DNA from: Acetobacteraceae bacterium AT-5844
GTDB lineage: Bacteria; Pseudomonadota; Alphaproteobacteria; Acetobacterales; Acetobacteraceae
Assembly: GCA_000245075.1 (NCBI GenBank)
Contig: JH599958.1
Coordinates: 126,339-190,338, forward strand
Length of the DNA: 64,000 nt
Reading direction: 5' to 3'
Shown: positions 33,858 to 42,208 of the stretch, in pieces
Numbering within the stretch: position 1 is the stretch's first letter
Layout: each line of letters opens with the position of its first letter
Translations under genes and position numbers: made by a program
The notes under the pieces: generated by a model
The model's database searches: none
What the model saw: the letters and a program-made list of their open reading frames with translations, nothing else
Told to the model about the DNA's origin: nothing

Positions 33858-35444
33858 ATGAAACGCCGGGTATTGTTCCAAGGATTGGGTGCCGTGTCGG
33901 CAGGCCTCGCCATGCCGGCGAAGCTGCGGGCCGCCACCGCCACGACGCTGCGCTTCACGCCGCAACAGGATCTGGTGACGCTCGATCCCATCCTGACCAC
34001 GGGCTACATCACCCGGAACTACGCCTACATGGTGTACGACACCCTCTACGGCATGGACGCGAATTACCGCGCCACGCCGCAGATGGTGGAAGGCCACCGC
34101 GTGGAGGATGACGGCCGCCGCTGGAACCTGACGCTGCGCGAAGGGCTGCGCTGGCATGACGGAGAGCGCGTGCTGGCGCGGGACTGCGTGGCCAGCATCC
34201 GCCGCTGGGCGCGGCGCGACGTGTTCGGCGAGAAGCTCATGGCGTTGACCGACGAACTCTCCGCGCCCGATGACCGGACCATCCGCTTCCGCCTGAGGCA
34301 GCCCTTCCCGCTGCTGCCCATCGCGCTTGGCAAGGCCTCCGTTCCCGTCTGTGCCATGATGCCGGAGCGGCTGGCGAATCTGGACCCCTTCAAGCCCGTG
34401 CCGGAGATCGTCGGCAGCGGGCCGTTCCGCTTCAAGGCGGATGAGCGCGTGCCGGGCTCGATGAATGTCTTCACCAAATTCGAGGGCTATGAGCCGCGCA
34501 AGGATGGCGCGCTTGGCTGGACCTCCGGCCCCAAGGTCGTGCACTACGACCGTGTGGAGTGGCGCTCCATTCCCGAGAGCGGCACGGCCACGGCCGCCCT
34601 GCTCTCCGGCGAGCAGGACTGGCAGGAATACGCCTATCACGACCAGCTGCCGCTGCTGAGGCGCTCCCGCGACACGACGGTGCGGGTGCTGGACCCGACC
34701 GGCTTTGTCTGCATGCTGCGGCTGAACCACCTTCACCCGCCCTTCGACAACCCCGCCATCCGCCAGGCGCTCTGGGGCGCGCTGAACCAGACGGACGGCA
34801 TGCAGGCCATTGTCGGCGCCGACGACCCGGGCATGTTCCATGTGCCACTCGGCTTCTTCTGCCCCAACACACCCATGGCCTCCGATGCCGGGCTCGGCGT
34901 GCTCACCACGCCGCGCGACGTGGAGAAGGCGCGGGAAGCCATCAAGGCCGCCGGCTACAAAGGCGAGAAGGTGGTGATCATGGCGGGCTCCAACACCGCC
35001 GCCGGCATGGCACTGGGATACGTCACCGTGGATCTGTTCAAGCAGCTCGGCATGGATGTCGAACTCTACGCCGTGGAGTTCAACGCCATGCTGCAGCGGC
35101 GCAACCGGAACGGCCCGGTCGCCGATGGTGGCTGGAGCGGCTTCGTCACCACCTGGTCCGGCACGGACTGGCTGAACCCGGCGGTGCACATGGCGCTGCG
35201 GGCCGATGGCAGCTATCCGGGCTGGTCCAGGAATGCGCGGATCGAAGAGCTGCGGGAGCAATGGTTCTCCGCGCCGGATGAAGCGGCGCAGCAGGCCATT
35301 TGCCGCGACATCCAGCTGGAGGCGATGCAGCACGTGCCCTACCTGCCGCTCGGCCAGTATTTGCAGCCGACGGCCTATCGCAACCGGATCACCGGCGTGC
35401 TGGACGGCTTCCCCACCTTCTGGAACGTCCGCCCCTCGGCGTGA
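33858..35444 (+). CDS. ABC transporter substrate-binding protein, family 5 (peptide/opine type)
   Basis: Periplasmic binding protein of 528 residues. A Tat-like signal (KRRVLFQGLGAVSAGLAMPA) is cut near LRAATA. SBP5 motifs are VTLDPILTTGYITRNYAYMVYDTLYG, WRLT-like NLTLREGLRWHDGERV and GSGPFRFKADE. The tail runs QHVPYLPLGQYLQPTAYRN. Permease and ATPase genes do not follow, so the protein must use a transporter coded elsewhere. A paralogue with the same end motif is truncated at the right window edge (63292), also next to a hydrolase gene. Confidence 0.9.
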   Translation: MKRRVLFQGLGAVSAGLAMPAKLRAATATTLRFTPQQDLVTLDPILTTGYITRNYAYMVYDTLYGMDANYRATPQMVEGHRVEDDGRRWNLTLREGLRWHDGERVLARDCVASIRRWARRDVFGEKLMALTDELSAPDDRTIRFRLRQPFPLLPIALGKASVPVCAMMPERLANLDPFKPVPEIVGSGPFRFKADERVPGSMNVFTKFEGYEPRKDGALGWTSGPKVVHYDRVEWRSIPESGTATAALLSGEQDWQEYAYHDQLPLLRRSRDTTVRVLDPTGFVCMLRLNHLHPPFDNPAIRQALWGALNQTDGMQAIVGADDPGMFHVPLGFFCPNTPMASDAGLGVLTTPRDVEKAREAIKAAGYKGEKVVIMAGSNTAAGMALGYVTVDLFKQLGMDVELYAVEFNAMLQRRNRNGPVADGGWSGFVTTWSGTDWLNPAVHMALRADGSYPGWSRNARIEELREQWFSAPDEAAQQAICRDIQLEAMQHVPYLPLGQYLQPTAYRNRITGVLDGFPTFWNVRPSA

Positions 35445-35452
35445 GAGAGGTT

Positions 35453-35475
35453 GGCAGGGAGTTTTCCTCCCTGCC
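35453..35475. terminator. Bidirectional hairpin between convergent genes
   Basis: GGCAGGGAG and CTCCCTGCC form a perfect 9-bp stem with a TTTTC loop, flanked by GAGAG and CTCTC that could extend it. It lies between two convergent stop codons. There is no long T run on either side. Confidence 0.6.
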
Positions 35476-35477
35476 TC

Positions 35478-36761
35478 TCAATCCCGCGCGGGCTTCATGC
35501 CGAGCTGGCGCGGCAGCGCGACGATGTAGGAGAGCGCCCGGGCGTAATCGAGCACGATGCCCGGCGTCCACGCCATGGCCGCCGCGCGGCTGCGCATCTG
35601 CGCCGCGATCCAGAGTTCCGGGCTCAGCAGCAGGCGGATGAAGAAGGTGACGGACCGGGCATAGGGCGCGAAGACGCCCTCCAGCCCCGCATCCAACGCC
35701 GTGGCCACGGTGCTGGAGCAGTTGCGGCTGGTGAGGTTGTAGGTGTTGTCCGCGCCGTAGCGTGCCCAGAAGTCGCGGAGCGCCGCTTCATCCACGCCCG
35801 CGATGCCGACCTTCATGGTGGACTCGCACCAATCCGCCGCTTCCTCCGCATAACTGGGGAGGAAGCGGCCGGGGACGTCATTATCCCTGGTCGCCCGCAG
35901 GGTGCGGCGGAAATCCGTGGCGGAGCGGTCGATCTCGATGGCGGGGTAGTGGCTCATGTAGAGCCCTGCCCCTTCCAGCGCGGCATGGCCCGTCGAAATC
36001 ACGCCCCTGGCGTCACGCGCTGCCACATATCGGCTGACAGCCCTGTCCACCGAGGCAAGCGCGCCGGTGGGCGTCCAGACATGCACGGTGGCGGTGCCGC
36101 GCTCCCCTGGTTCCTTCTGCTCCGCCGGGCCGATGGCCTTGGCGATGGCCCTGCCGCCGCCATGCTGCAACAGCCCCTCCGCCACGATGCGCGAGAGCGG
36201 CGCGCCGGCCGGCAGCCAGGCAAGACGCCAGGCCAGGGCGCAGATGTTCAGCGCCGACAGCATGATGAGCAGCCCGACATCCGAGCCCACCTCTCCCTGC
36301 CAGCGGGAAGGCCAGGGCAGGAAGGACCAGAGGCCGATGAGGAACTCCGCGGCCGCGAGGGCGATGGCACGGTGCCACCCGGCGAAGCGGACGACATAGG
36401 CGCTCACCCCGCGCCACACCGCATCGGCGATCAGGAAAGTGCCGGCGACGAGGCCGACGAGGATTTCCCCGCGCCCCGCCGTTGCGATGACCAGCAGCGC
36501 GATGAGCAGGAACACCCCTGCCCTGGCGTAGCGAAGCCGCTTCGCCGTGCCGAGGCTTCCATGGGCGGAGACGAGGCAGAACACCGCATCGATGACGAGC
36601 GGCACGACGAAATAGACGGGGTTGATGCGCGTGTCGTCGGTGAAGGCGTTGACGAGGAAGTACGCGCCCAGGAACAGCCACGGCAGGCCAACCAGGCCGA
36701 GCATCCACCACCGCCGGCGCGCGACGTTCGCGCCATAGAGGATCAGCACCAGCTCCAGCAT
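35478..36761 (-). CDS. HdeD-like (DUF308) membrane protein with cysteine-containing C-terminal domain
   Basis: Protein of 427 residues. The first 195 residues contain about seven hydrophobic segments (MLELVLILYGANVARRRWW, LGLVGLPWLFLGAYFLVNAF, GVFLLIALLVIATAG and others), like HdeD/DUF308 membrane proteins. The C-terminal 215 residues are soluble, with TGHAALEGAGLYMSHYP near 262-278 and YNLTSRNCSSTVATALDA near 350-367. The histidine, cysteine and surrounding spacing recall NlpC/P60-like or DUF4105 cysteine hydrolases, though this is only a resemblance. Family function in acid resistance is known for HdeD itself. It is followed, in the reading direction, by no gene before the terminator. Confidence 0.65.
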   Translation of the reverse strand: MLELVLILYGANVARRRWWMLGLVGLPWLFLGAYFLVNAFTDDTRINPVYFVVPLVIDAVFCLVSAHGSLGTAKRLRYARAGVFLLIALLVIATAGRGEILVGLVAGTFLIADAVWRGVSAYVVRFAGWHRAIALAAAEFLIGLWSFLPWPSRWQGEVGSDVGLLIMLSALNICALAWRLAWLPAGAPLSRIVAEGLLQHGGGRAIAKAIGPAEQKEPGERGTATVHVWTPTGALASVDRAVSRYVAARDARGVISTGHAALEGAGLYMSHYPAIEIDRSATDFRRTLRATRDNDVPGRFLPSYAEEAADWCESTMKVGIAGVDEAALRDFWARYGADNTYNLTSRNCSSTVATALDAGLEGVFAPYARSVTFFIRLLLSPELWIAAQMRSRAAAMAWTPGIVLDYARALSYIVALPRQLGMKPARD

Positions 36762-36765
36762 GGGC

Positions 36766-37053
36766 TCAGGACTCCGCGCGCCCGCGGCCCAGCCACCATG
36801 CGGCGAGGACGAGCACCAGCCCGATCACCCACCCCAGGAAAATCGCTTGCAGGAACTCGGCATTCCCCGTGCCCCGCTGCCGCGAGGCCAGCCAGCCGGT
36901 GAGGATGAGGAGCCCGCCGCCGAGATAGCCATAGAGCGGCAGGCGGGCCAGCATGAAATGAAAGGCGCTGTCGGGCGAGACGGACCTCGACAGGAAGCTG
37001 ATGGCGGCGACGAGTGCGGCCAGCGCGACCGGCACCAAGGTGATCGCCATCAT
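36766..37053 (-). CDS. Small membrane protein
   Basis: Protein of 95 residues with three hydrophobic segments: LVPVALAALVAAISFLS (about 6-22), LPLYGYLGGGLLILTGWLA (38-56) and AIFLGWVIGLVLVLAAWWLG (70-89). A ribosome-binding site (GGAGGGCAGGA) precedes two adjacent ATGs. It ends four bases before the HdeD-like gene, so the two are probably one transcript. No family is recognised. Confidence 0.65.
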   Translation of the reverse strand: MMAITLVPVALAALVAAISFLSRSVSPDSAFHFMLARLPLYGYLGGGLLILTGWLASRQRGTGNAEFLQAIFLGWVIGLVLVLAAWWLGRGRAES

Positions 37054-37133
37054 ATCCTGCCCTCCTTCAGCCTGGCTGGAGCGCAGGATAAGCCAGGGGG
37101 CATGCCGGCGACAGCCCCCGGGGTGTCACGCCC

Positions 37134-40100
37134 TCAGGCGAAGGCGATGCCGGGCTGGTTCTCGTCCAGCGTGTTGGCCCAGGTCAGCCCGCGATGCTCC
37201 TCGCTCTCCGAGAAGGCGAGGACGAGTTCCGCGCGGGTCATCCCGCCCTCCGGCAGCTGGGCGCTCCAATAGTCCACGCCGGTTTGCTCGCCCTCGCGGT
37301 GGAGGATGTTGTCGTACAGCGCCTGGACGAAGGCGCGGTCCTCCAGCCCGTCATAGATCTCCTTGAACGCCGCCGTGCCCATGAAGGATTCCGTCACGCC
37401 GAGCAGCGTGGCGCTGCCATCGCCGATAGCCTGCACCTGGGCCTTCAGCCCTTCCAGATCCGGCAGGCTGCCGAGCACGGCGTCGTAGAGGCGCGCCACC
37501 TGGACGGCGCTTTCGTCCACATCCCAGATGCCGGCCTGCAACACGGGCTTCATCGCCGCGTCATGCTCGGCGCTCAGCACGATCTGCGCCAGCACATCGC
37601 CACGGCTGGCGCCGCCATCGAGCGCCGCCGTCCAATACGCCTTGCCGTCGGCATCCGGCGTGCGGCTGAACGCATTGGCATAGAGGTGATCGACGAAGGC
37701 GCCATTGTCGAGCCCGGCGGTCGCGGCCTGGAACTCCGCGCTGGCGGCGAAGCCCTGCGCGAGGTCCTGCACCGTCGCACCGGCCTCGATCTGGCGGGTC
37801 CAGTAATCCAGCCCGAGCTGGTCCTGCACCCGGTCGAAGGCGGCGTCATAAAGGCGTGCCGCCTGAGCCTGGGCGGTGTCCGCACCAAACACCACGCGGC
37901 CATCGGCGAAGCGGACCTCCTCGATCGCGCGCAGCCTGTCGGTGCCGCCATCGGCCCGCTCATGCAGCGCCGTGCCCTCCGCGCCCGCGGAGAAGGCGCC
38001 GCCATCCCGCCGGCCGAGATTGGCGTGGTTGACGACATCGTAGCCCTCGCCGCCATCCAGCTCGTTGGAGCCGCCGCCGCCATTCAGCACATCATCGCCC
38101 CCGCCGCCGCGCAGCACGTCGTCATAGGCGCCGCCACGCAGGTCGTCGGAGCCGGCGCCACCGTCCAGCAGCGCGGGCGCGGCACCGGCGAAGAGCACAT
38201 CCTGGTCCTCCCCACCGAAGATGCGGACGATGGCCGGGCTGGTCTCGGCGGCCAGCGCGTCGCCCCAGGCGGAGGGCGCGAGCAGCAGCACCCACATGCC
38301 GCCGAACTCCGCGAGGCCGAGGGCCGTATCCTGCACACCCAGCAGCAGCGAGGATGCCTCGGCCGAGGTGGCCAGCGCGCGGAAGATGGCGTCCGGCGAC
38401 TGCTCTTCCGTGAAGGCCGCGACGATCTTCAGGCCGGAGAGGTCGCGCCCCGGCAGCAGGCCGGCCAGCGCCTCGCGGAAATCGGCATTGTTGGAGAGGG
38501 TTTCGGCCCAGCTCGTGGTCGCCGCCGGGTCGAAGGCCAGATGCGGGGACTGCGCGTTGTTCGCCACCCAATCCCGCGCCACGCGGTTGGCCAGGGCGGA
38601 GAGCGTGGCGTCGAGGTCCAGTTCGGTGCCGTCCGTGCGCCGCTCGTTCAGGTAATCGGCGAAACCGAACTCGATGACGGAGCCCGCGTCGCCAGCCAGC
38701 TCGCCAACCGCCTGCGTGAAGACGGAGGAATGATAGCCGGCTGCGGCATCGGGGTTGGAGGCCAGCAGGCTGATCGCGTCGGCCGGGATCGGCTCAGCCT
38801 CCGCGTTGGGCTTGTAGCCGTTCTGCAGGCCGACATTGAGGTAATGGAAATAGGCATTGGCCGCCGCGCCGGAGGCCACGGCCTCCCGTGCATCCGCATA
38901 GGTGGCCAGGTAGTATTCGGCGTCGAAGGTATAGGCGGTGAGGTCGGGCTCGCCATCGGCGGCGACGGCGAGTTGCGCCAGCATGAGGCCGTCCGGCGTG
39001 CCACCACCGGCCATGCCGTCATACCAGTCACCCGCGGCATCCTTCACGCCGTCGCTGATGCCATAGGTGTAGACGATACCGGCGGCGAACCCGCCGATGA
39101 CACCCGCGACGGGCGTGCCCACGGCAGAGACGCCCAGGCCGACGCCGGCCGTCACGCCGAGGCCGGTCATCATGTCCACGAATTCGATGAAGGTCTGCCG
39201 CGTGGGGTCCGCGGCCGCGGAGATGTTGTCGACGCGGTTGGCGATATCCAGCGCCAGGCCCAGCACGCCCATGGCCTTGCCGAACTTGGCCAGCAGCTTC
39301 GCGCCATCCTCGGCGCTCTCGACAGCCTTGGAAAGCTGCTCGAACAACTCGAACTGCTTGCCCTTGTAGTCGATGAGGCTGCCCAGGATATCGGCCAGCG
39401 TGTCGTCGATGAGGTCATCCATCGCCTTCTCCTTGTCGGAGGTGGCGAAGGAGATGGAGACGGTGACGGTATAGGCCTTGGTCTGGTCGTATTCGCCATC
39501 GGGGCGGATGGCGAAGGCGTTCAGGCCTTCCTTGAAATCCAGCGTGAATTCGGAAACCTTGCTGGGATCATCCAGCAACTGCGTCCTGAAGGTCGCCGTG
39601 CCGGCCTGTTCCGCCGAGAAGCGGATATAGTCCACCACATCCACCGGGCCGAGCGTATCGGAAAAACTGTAGGTGCTGGCGGAGACGAGGCCGAAGTCAC
39701 GATCGCCAATGACGGGGCCAGCGGCATACTGCACCAGCGGCGGCGCCTCCATGTCCACCGCCGGGCCGAACACCACGGTGTCGAGCGAGAAGCCGGCCGC
39801 ATCGAAGGCGTAGTCGATGGCGGCCACCGACTTGATGCCCAGCTCGCTGGAGAAGCTGAAGGTTGAAACGCCGAGCATGGTGTTGTCATAGCTGGCCACG
39901 ACATTCCCGGCGGCATCGCGGAACTCGATGCGCGTGCTGCCAAGGTTGTCGAAATAGCCGACATCCACGCTCACCGTCTCGACCGGGTTCTCGAAATAGA
40001 CGAACACCGGCCCGAGATAGGAGCGGTTGGCAGCGAGGACGGGAGAAGCAGGCTGGGCGCTGTCGCTGACAATCACGCCATTCGTGGTGACGGTGTTGTC

Positions 40101-40166
40101 CTCGAAGGAGAAGGCCGGATTGGTGGTGCCCAGCGCATATTCGCTGAATGTGATGGTCTGTGACAT
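37134..40166 (-). CDS. Large DUF4214 protein with RTX-like repeats, probably secreted
   Basis: Protein of 1010 residues, acidic and poor in cysteine, as in type I secreted proteins. The N-terminal third has a beta-rich lectin-like part (SQTITFSEYALGTTNP, VTTNGVIVSDS). A helical middle follows (about 250-400) with a glycine-rich segment, TAGVGLGVSAVGTPVAGVIGG. RTX-type nonapeptides lie at about 664-702 (GGAGSDDLRGG, DDVLRGGGGDDVLNGG). The last 245 residues contain two DUF4214-type blocks with LYDAAFDRVQDQLGLDYWT and ALYDNILHREGEQTGVDYW. No T1SS genes are in the window. AGGA precedes the ATG at 40166. Calcium binding is inferred from the repeats. Confidence 0.8.
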   Translation of the reverse strand: MSQTITFSEYALGTTNPAFSFEDNTVTTNGVIVSDSAQPASPVLAANRSYLGPVFVYFENPVETVSVDVGYFDNLGSTRIEFRDAAGNVVASYDNTMLGVSTFSFSSELGIKSVAAIDYAFDAAGFSLDTVVFGPAVDMEAPPLVQYAAGPVIGDRDFGLVSASTYSFSDTLGPVDVVDYIRFSAEQAGTATFRTQLLDDPSKVSEFTLDFKEGLNAFAIRPDGEYDQTKAYTVTVSISFATSDKEKAMDDLIDDTLADILGSLIDYKGKQFELFEQLSKAVESAEDGAKLLAKFGKAMGVLGLALDIANRVDNISAAADPTRQTFIEFVDMMTGLGVTAGVGLGVSAVGTPVAGVIGGFAAGIVYTYGISDGVKDAAGDWYDGMAGGGTPDGLMLAQLAVAADGEPDLTAYTFDAEYYLATYADAREAVASGAAANAYFHYLNVGLQNGYKPNAEAEPIPADAISLLASNPDAAAGYHSSVFTQAVGELAGDAGSVIEFGFADYLNERRTDGTELDLDATLSALANRVARDWVANNAQSPHLAFDPAATTSWAETLSNNADFREALAGLLPGRDLSGLKIVAAFTEEQSPDAIFRALATSAEASSLLLGVQDTALGLAEFGGMWVLLLAPSAWGDALAAETSPAIVRIFGGEDQDVLFAGAAPALLDGGAGSDDLRGGAYDDVLRGGGGDDVLNGGGGSNELDGGEGYDVVNHANLGRRDGGAFSAGAEGTALHERADGGTDRLRAIEEVRFADGRVVFGADTAQAQAARLYDAAFDRVQDQLGLDYWTRQIEAGATVQDLAQGFAASAEFQAATAGLDNGAFVDHLYANAFSRTPDADGKAYWTAALDGGASRGDVLAQIVLSAEHDAAMKPVLQAGIWDVDESAVQVARLYDAVLGSLPDLEGLKAQVQAIGDGSATLLGVTESFMGTAAFKEIYDGLEDRAFVQALYDNILHREGEQTGVDYWSAQLPEGGMTRAELVLAFSESEEHRGLTWANTLDENQPGIAFA

Positions 40167-40269
40167 GTCCTGCCTTCTGCCGACGCCGCGCCGTGAAGGC
40201 GGAAACGTCAAGCACAAGGCTGAACGGTGTCAATTACGTAGCTTACAATTCAGAATGGAGGCGATTTCC

Positions 40270-40328
40270 CGAACTTTCGTTAAAAGTCCGTGGCTGATTC
40301 TAAATCACAACGGCTTCGCGAAAGTTCG
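40270..40328. promoter_or_regulatory. Inverted repeat upstream of the DUF4214 gene
   Basis: Perfect 10-bp arms, CGAACTTTCG (40270-40279) and CGAAAGTTCG (40319-40328), lie 39 bases apart in an AT-richer intergenic stretch about 100-160 bases before the gene. The arms could bind a dimeric regulator or fold into a long-loop hairpin. The rest of 40167-40472 holds only a hairpin and no gene. Confidence 0.45.
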
Positions 40329-40436
40329 TTTCACGGGAATTTTATACGCAAAACGAAACCGTCCCGAGATGGAAACGAGCCTTCGGCACGTCTCCGCGCA
40401 GAGTTCGTATTCGCAACGCTGCCAGTTCAGGCGCCA

Positions 40437-40461
40437 CAGGGCTGCTGCGGGAGCAGCCCTG
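40437..40461 (-). terminator. Hairpin after the old yellow enzyme gene
   Basis: CAGGGCTGCT and AGCAGCCCTG form a perfect 10-bp stem with a GCGGG loop, 12 bases after the stop of the leftward flavin oxidoreductase gene. No T run follows in that direction. Confidence 0.55.
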
Positions 40462-40472
40462 AAACCCTGCGG

Positions 40473-41594
40473 TCAGGCCGCCGGCCGGTAGCGTTCCAGC
40501 CAATGCGCATAGGGCGCGGGCAGCACGCGGGCCGGATGCTCAACGCCGAGCGTCTGCGCCGCGTGATAGGTCCAGTGCGGATCAGCGAGGAAGGCCCGGC
40601 CAATCATCGCCAGGTCGAGCTGCTGCCCCGCCACCGCGGCCTCGGCCAGCGCCGGCGTGTGGAAGCCCCAGGCGGAGGCCACGGGCAGCCCTGCCTCACG
40701 CCGCACGCGCTCGGCGACAGGACCGAGGAAGGCCGGACCCCAGGGGATTTTCGCAGCGGGCGTTGAGAAGCCCATGCTGACGCTCAGCAGGTCCAGCCCC
40801 CGCTCGCGGAAGCCGCGCGTCGTCTCGATGGCCTCGGCAAGCGTCTCCTCATCGCGCCCGTCATACTCGATCACGCCGAAGCGCGCGGTGAGCGGGAAGC
40901 GCTCCGGCCATTCCGCGCGCGCCGCCTCCAGCGTTTCGAACAGGAAGCGGCTGCGGCCGGCGGCGTCGCCGCCATACTGGTCGGTGCGCTGGTTGGCATG
41001 GACGGAGAAGAAGCTCTGGCCGAGATAGCCGTGGGCGAAATGCAGCTCCAGCCATTCGAAGCCCGCCTCCCGCGCCCGGCGGGTGGCGGCGGCGAAGTCG
41101 GCGCGTACGCGGGCGATGTCGTCCAGCGTCATCTCACGCGGCACACGCGACAGGCCGCCGCCGAAGGCCGTGGCGGAGGGGGAAATGGTCTCCCAGCCGC
41201 GCGGATCGCCCTCGGGGATATGGTCATCACCGTCCCAGGGGCGGTTGGCGCTGGCTTTGCGGCCGGCATGGCCGATCTGGATGCCCGGCACCGCGCCGGC
41301 GGCCTTGATGGCGGCGGCAATGCGGGCCATGCCCTCCACCTGCTCGTCATTCCACAGGCCGGTGCAGAAGGGCGTGATGCGTCCCTCGGGGGAGACGGCC
41401 GTGGCCTCCACGACCACGAGGCCGGGCCCGCCGCGCGCGATGCTGGTGTAGTGGGCCAGGTGCCAGTCATTCGTCAGGCCGTCCTGCGCCATGTACTGGC
41501 ACATGGGCGGCACCGCGATGCGGTTGCGCAGCGTGACATCCTTCAGGGTGAAGGGCGTGAAAAGGGCGGGCATGCGTTCGTTCTCGGCTGTCAT
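40473..41594 (-). CDS. Old yellow enzyme family NADH:flavin oxidoreductase (YqjM-like)
   Basis: FMN-dependent ene-reductase of 373 residues. The N-terminal strand motif is LRNRIAVPPMCQYMA with the YqjM-type cysteine C32, which tunes the flavin. Other blocks are IQIGHAGRKAS, the substrate pair in LELHFAHGYLGQSFF and the QYGGDAAGR active-site loop. The end AMIGRAFLADPHW binds the FMN phosphate. It reduces activated C=C bonds in vitro; the natural substrate is unknown. The VOC gene lies 18 bases upstream on the same strand, so they form an operon, with a LysR gene divergent. Confidence 0.9.
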   Translation of the reverse strand: MTAENERMPALFTPFTLKDVTLRNRIAVPPMCQYMAQDGLTNDWHLAHYTSIARGGPGLVVVEATAVSPEGRITPFCTGLWNDEQVEGMARIAAAIKAAGAVPGIQIGHAGRKASANRPWDGDDHIPEGDPRGWETISPSATAFGGGLSRVPREMTLDDIARVRADFAAATRRAREAGFEWLELHFAHGYLGQSFFSVHANQRTDQYGGDAAGRSRFLFETLEAARAEWPERFPLTARFGVIEYDGRDEETLAEAIETTRGFRERGLDLLSVSMGFSTPAAKIPWGPAFLGPVAERVRREAGLPVASAWGFHTPALAEAAVAGQQLDLAMIGRAFLADPHWTYHAAQTLGVEHPARVLPAPYAHWLERYRPAA

Positions 41595-41612
41595 GAATGG
41601 GTCGCCACCGCC

Positions 41613-42113
41613 TCAGGCATAGGCGCCGGCGGAATAGGTCAGCTCGTAGCTGTGGCTGTAGATCTCGAGGATGTTGCCGAACGGGTCTTCCATGTAGACC
41701 ATCCGGTAGGGCTTGCCGCCGGGGAAGTATTCCCGCACCGGCATGCGCTGGCGGCCACCGGCGGCGACAATGCGGGCCGCGAGCCCTTCCACGTCCGGGT
41801 CCTGCACGCAGAAGTGGAAGACGCCGCTCTTCCAGAACTCGAAATTGTTCTCCCGCTTCTCGGCATTGCGGAATTCGAACATCTCGACGCCGACGCGGTC
41901 TCCGGTGGAGAGATGCGCGATGCGGAAGGAGCCCCAGCCGGGGCCGAAGACGTCGGAGCACATCACGCCGATGGCGCTGTCATCCTCCGTAATGGTGGTG
42001 GGCGGCATGATCAGGTACCAGCCCATCACCTCCGTATAGAAGGCCACCGCCGCGTCGAGGTCGGGAACCGAGAGGCCGATATGGGAGAAGCTGCGGGGAT
42101 AGACTGCAGACAT
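41613..42113 (-). CDS. VOC-family (glyoxalase/bleomycin resistance) protein
   Basis: Protein of 166 residues with two beta-alpha-beta-beta-beta units. The first starts FSHIGLSVPDLDAAVAFYTEVMGW, the second GVFHFCVQDPDVEGLAARIVAAGG. The metal-type residues would be H in FSHIGL, H in VFHFC and E in GNILEIYSH. The ATG at 42113 is used; a TTG nine bases upstream could also serve. It may be a lyase, dioxygenase or isomerase; the sequence does not decide. It begins the leftward operon with the old yellow enzyme and is divergent from a LysR gene. Confidence 0.85.
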   Translation of the reverse strand: MSAVYPRSFSHIGLSVPDLDAAVAFYTEVMGWYLIMPPTTITEDDSAIGVMCSDVFGPGWGSFRIAHLSTGDRVGVEMFEFRNAEKRENNFEFWKSGVFHFCVQDPDVEGLAARIVAAGGRQRMPVREYFPGGKPYRMVYMEDPFGNILEIYSHSYELTYSAGAYA

Positions 42114-42185
42114 GATGCGCAATCCTCTTGCGATCCGGGTTGCGGTGCAGATAGGCGCGGTGCAGCATAATGAGAAGCGACGCTA

Positions 42186-42204
42186 CCTTATCGCCTCCAT
42201 AAGG
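42186..42204. promoter_or_regulatory. LysR-type operator (T-N11-A)
   Basis: CCTTAT and ATAAGG form perfect 6-bp arms around CGCCTCC. The inner TATCGCCTCCATA fits the LysR T-N11-A pattern. It lies five bases before the LysR ATG and about 73 bases from the divergent VOC start, a usual place for autoregulation and control of the divergent operon. Confidence 0.65.
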
Positions 42205-42208
42205 GATC

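Noticed and set aside
37096..37119. GGGGGC/GCCCCC hairpin after the DUF4214 gene as a terminator
   Set aside because: Short arms with a 12-base loop and no T run; too weak to list.
37194..39866. Rightward open frame of about 890 codons opposite the DUF4214 gene
   Set aside because: Antisense shadow with no domain; the opposite strand has RTX and DUF4214 motifs.
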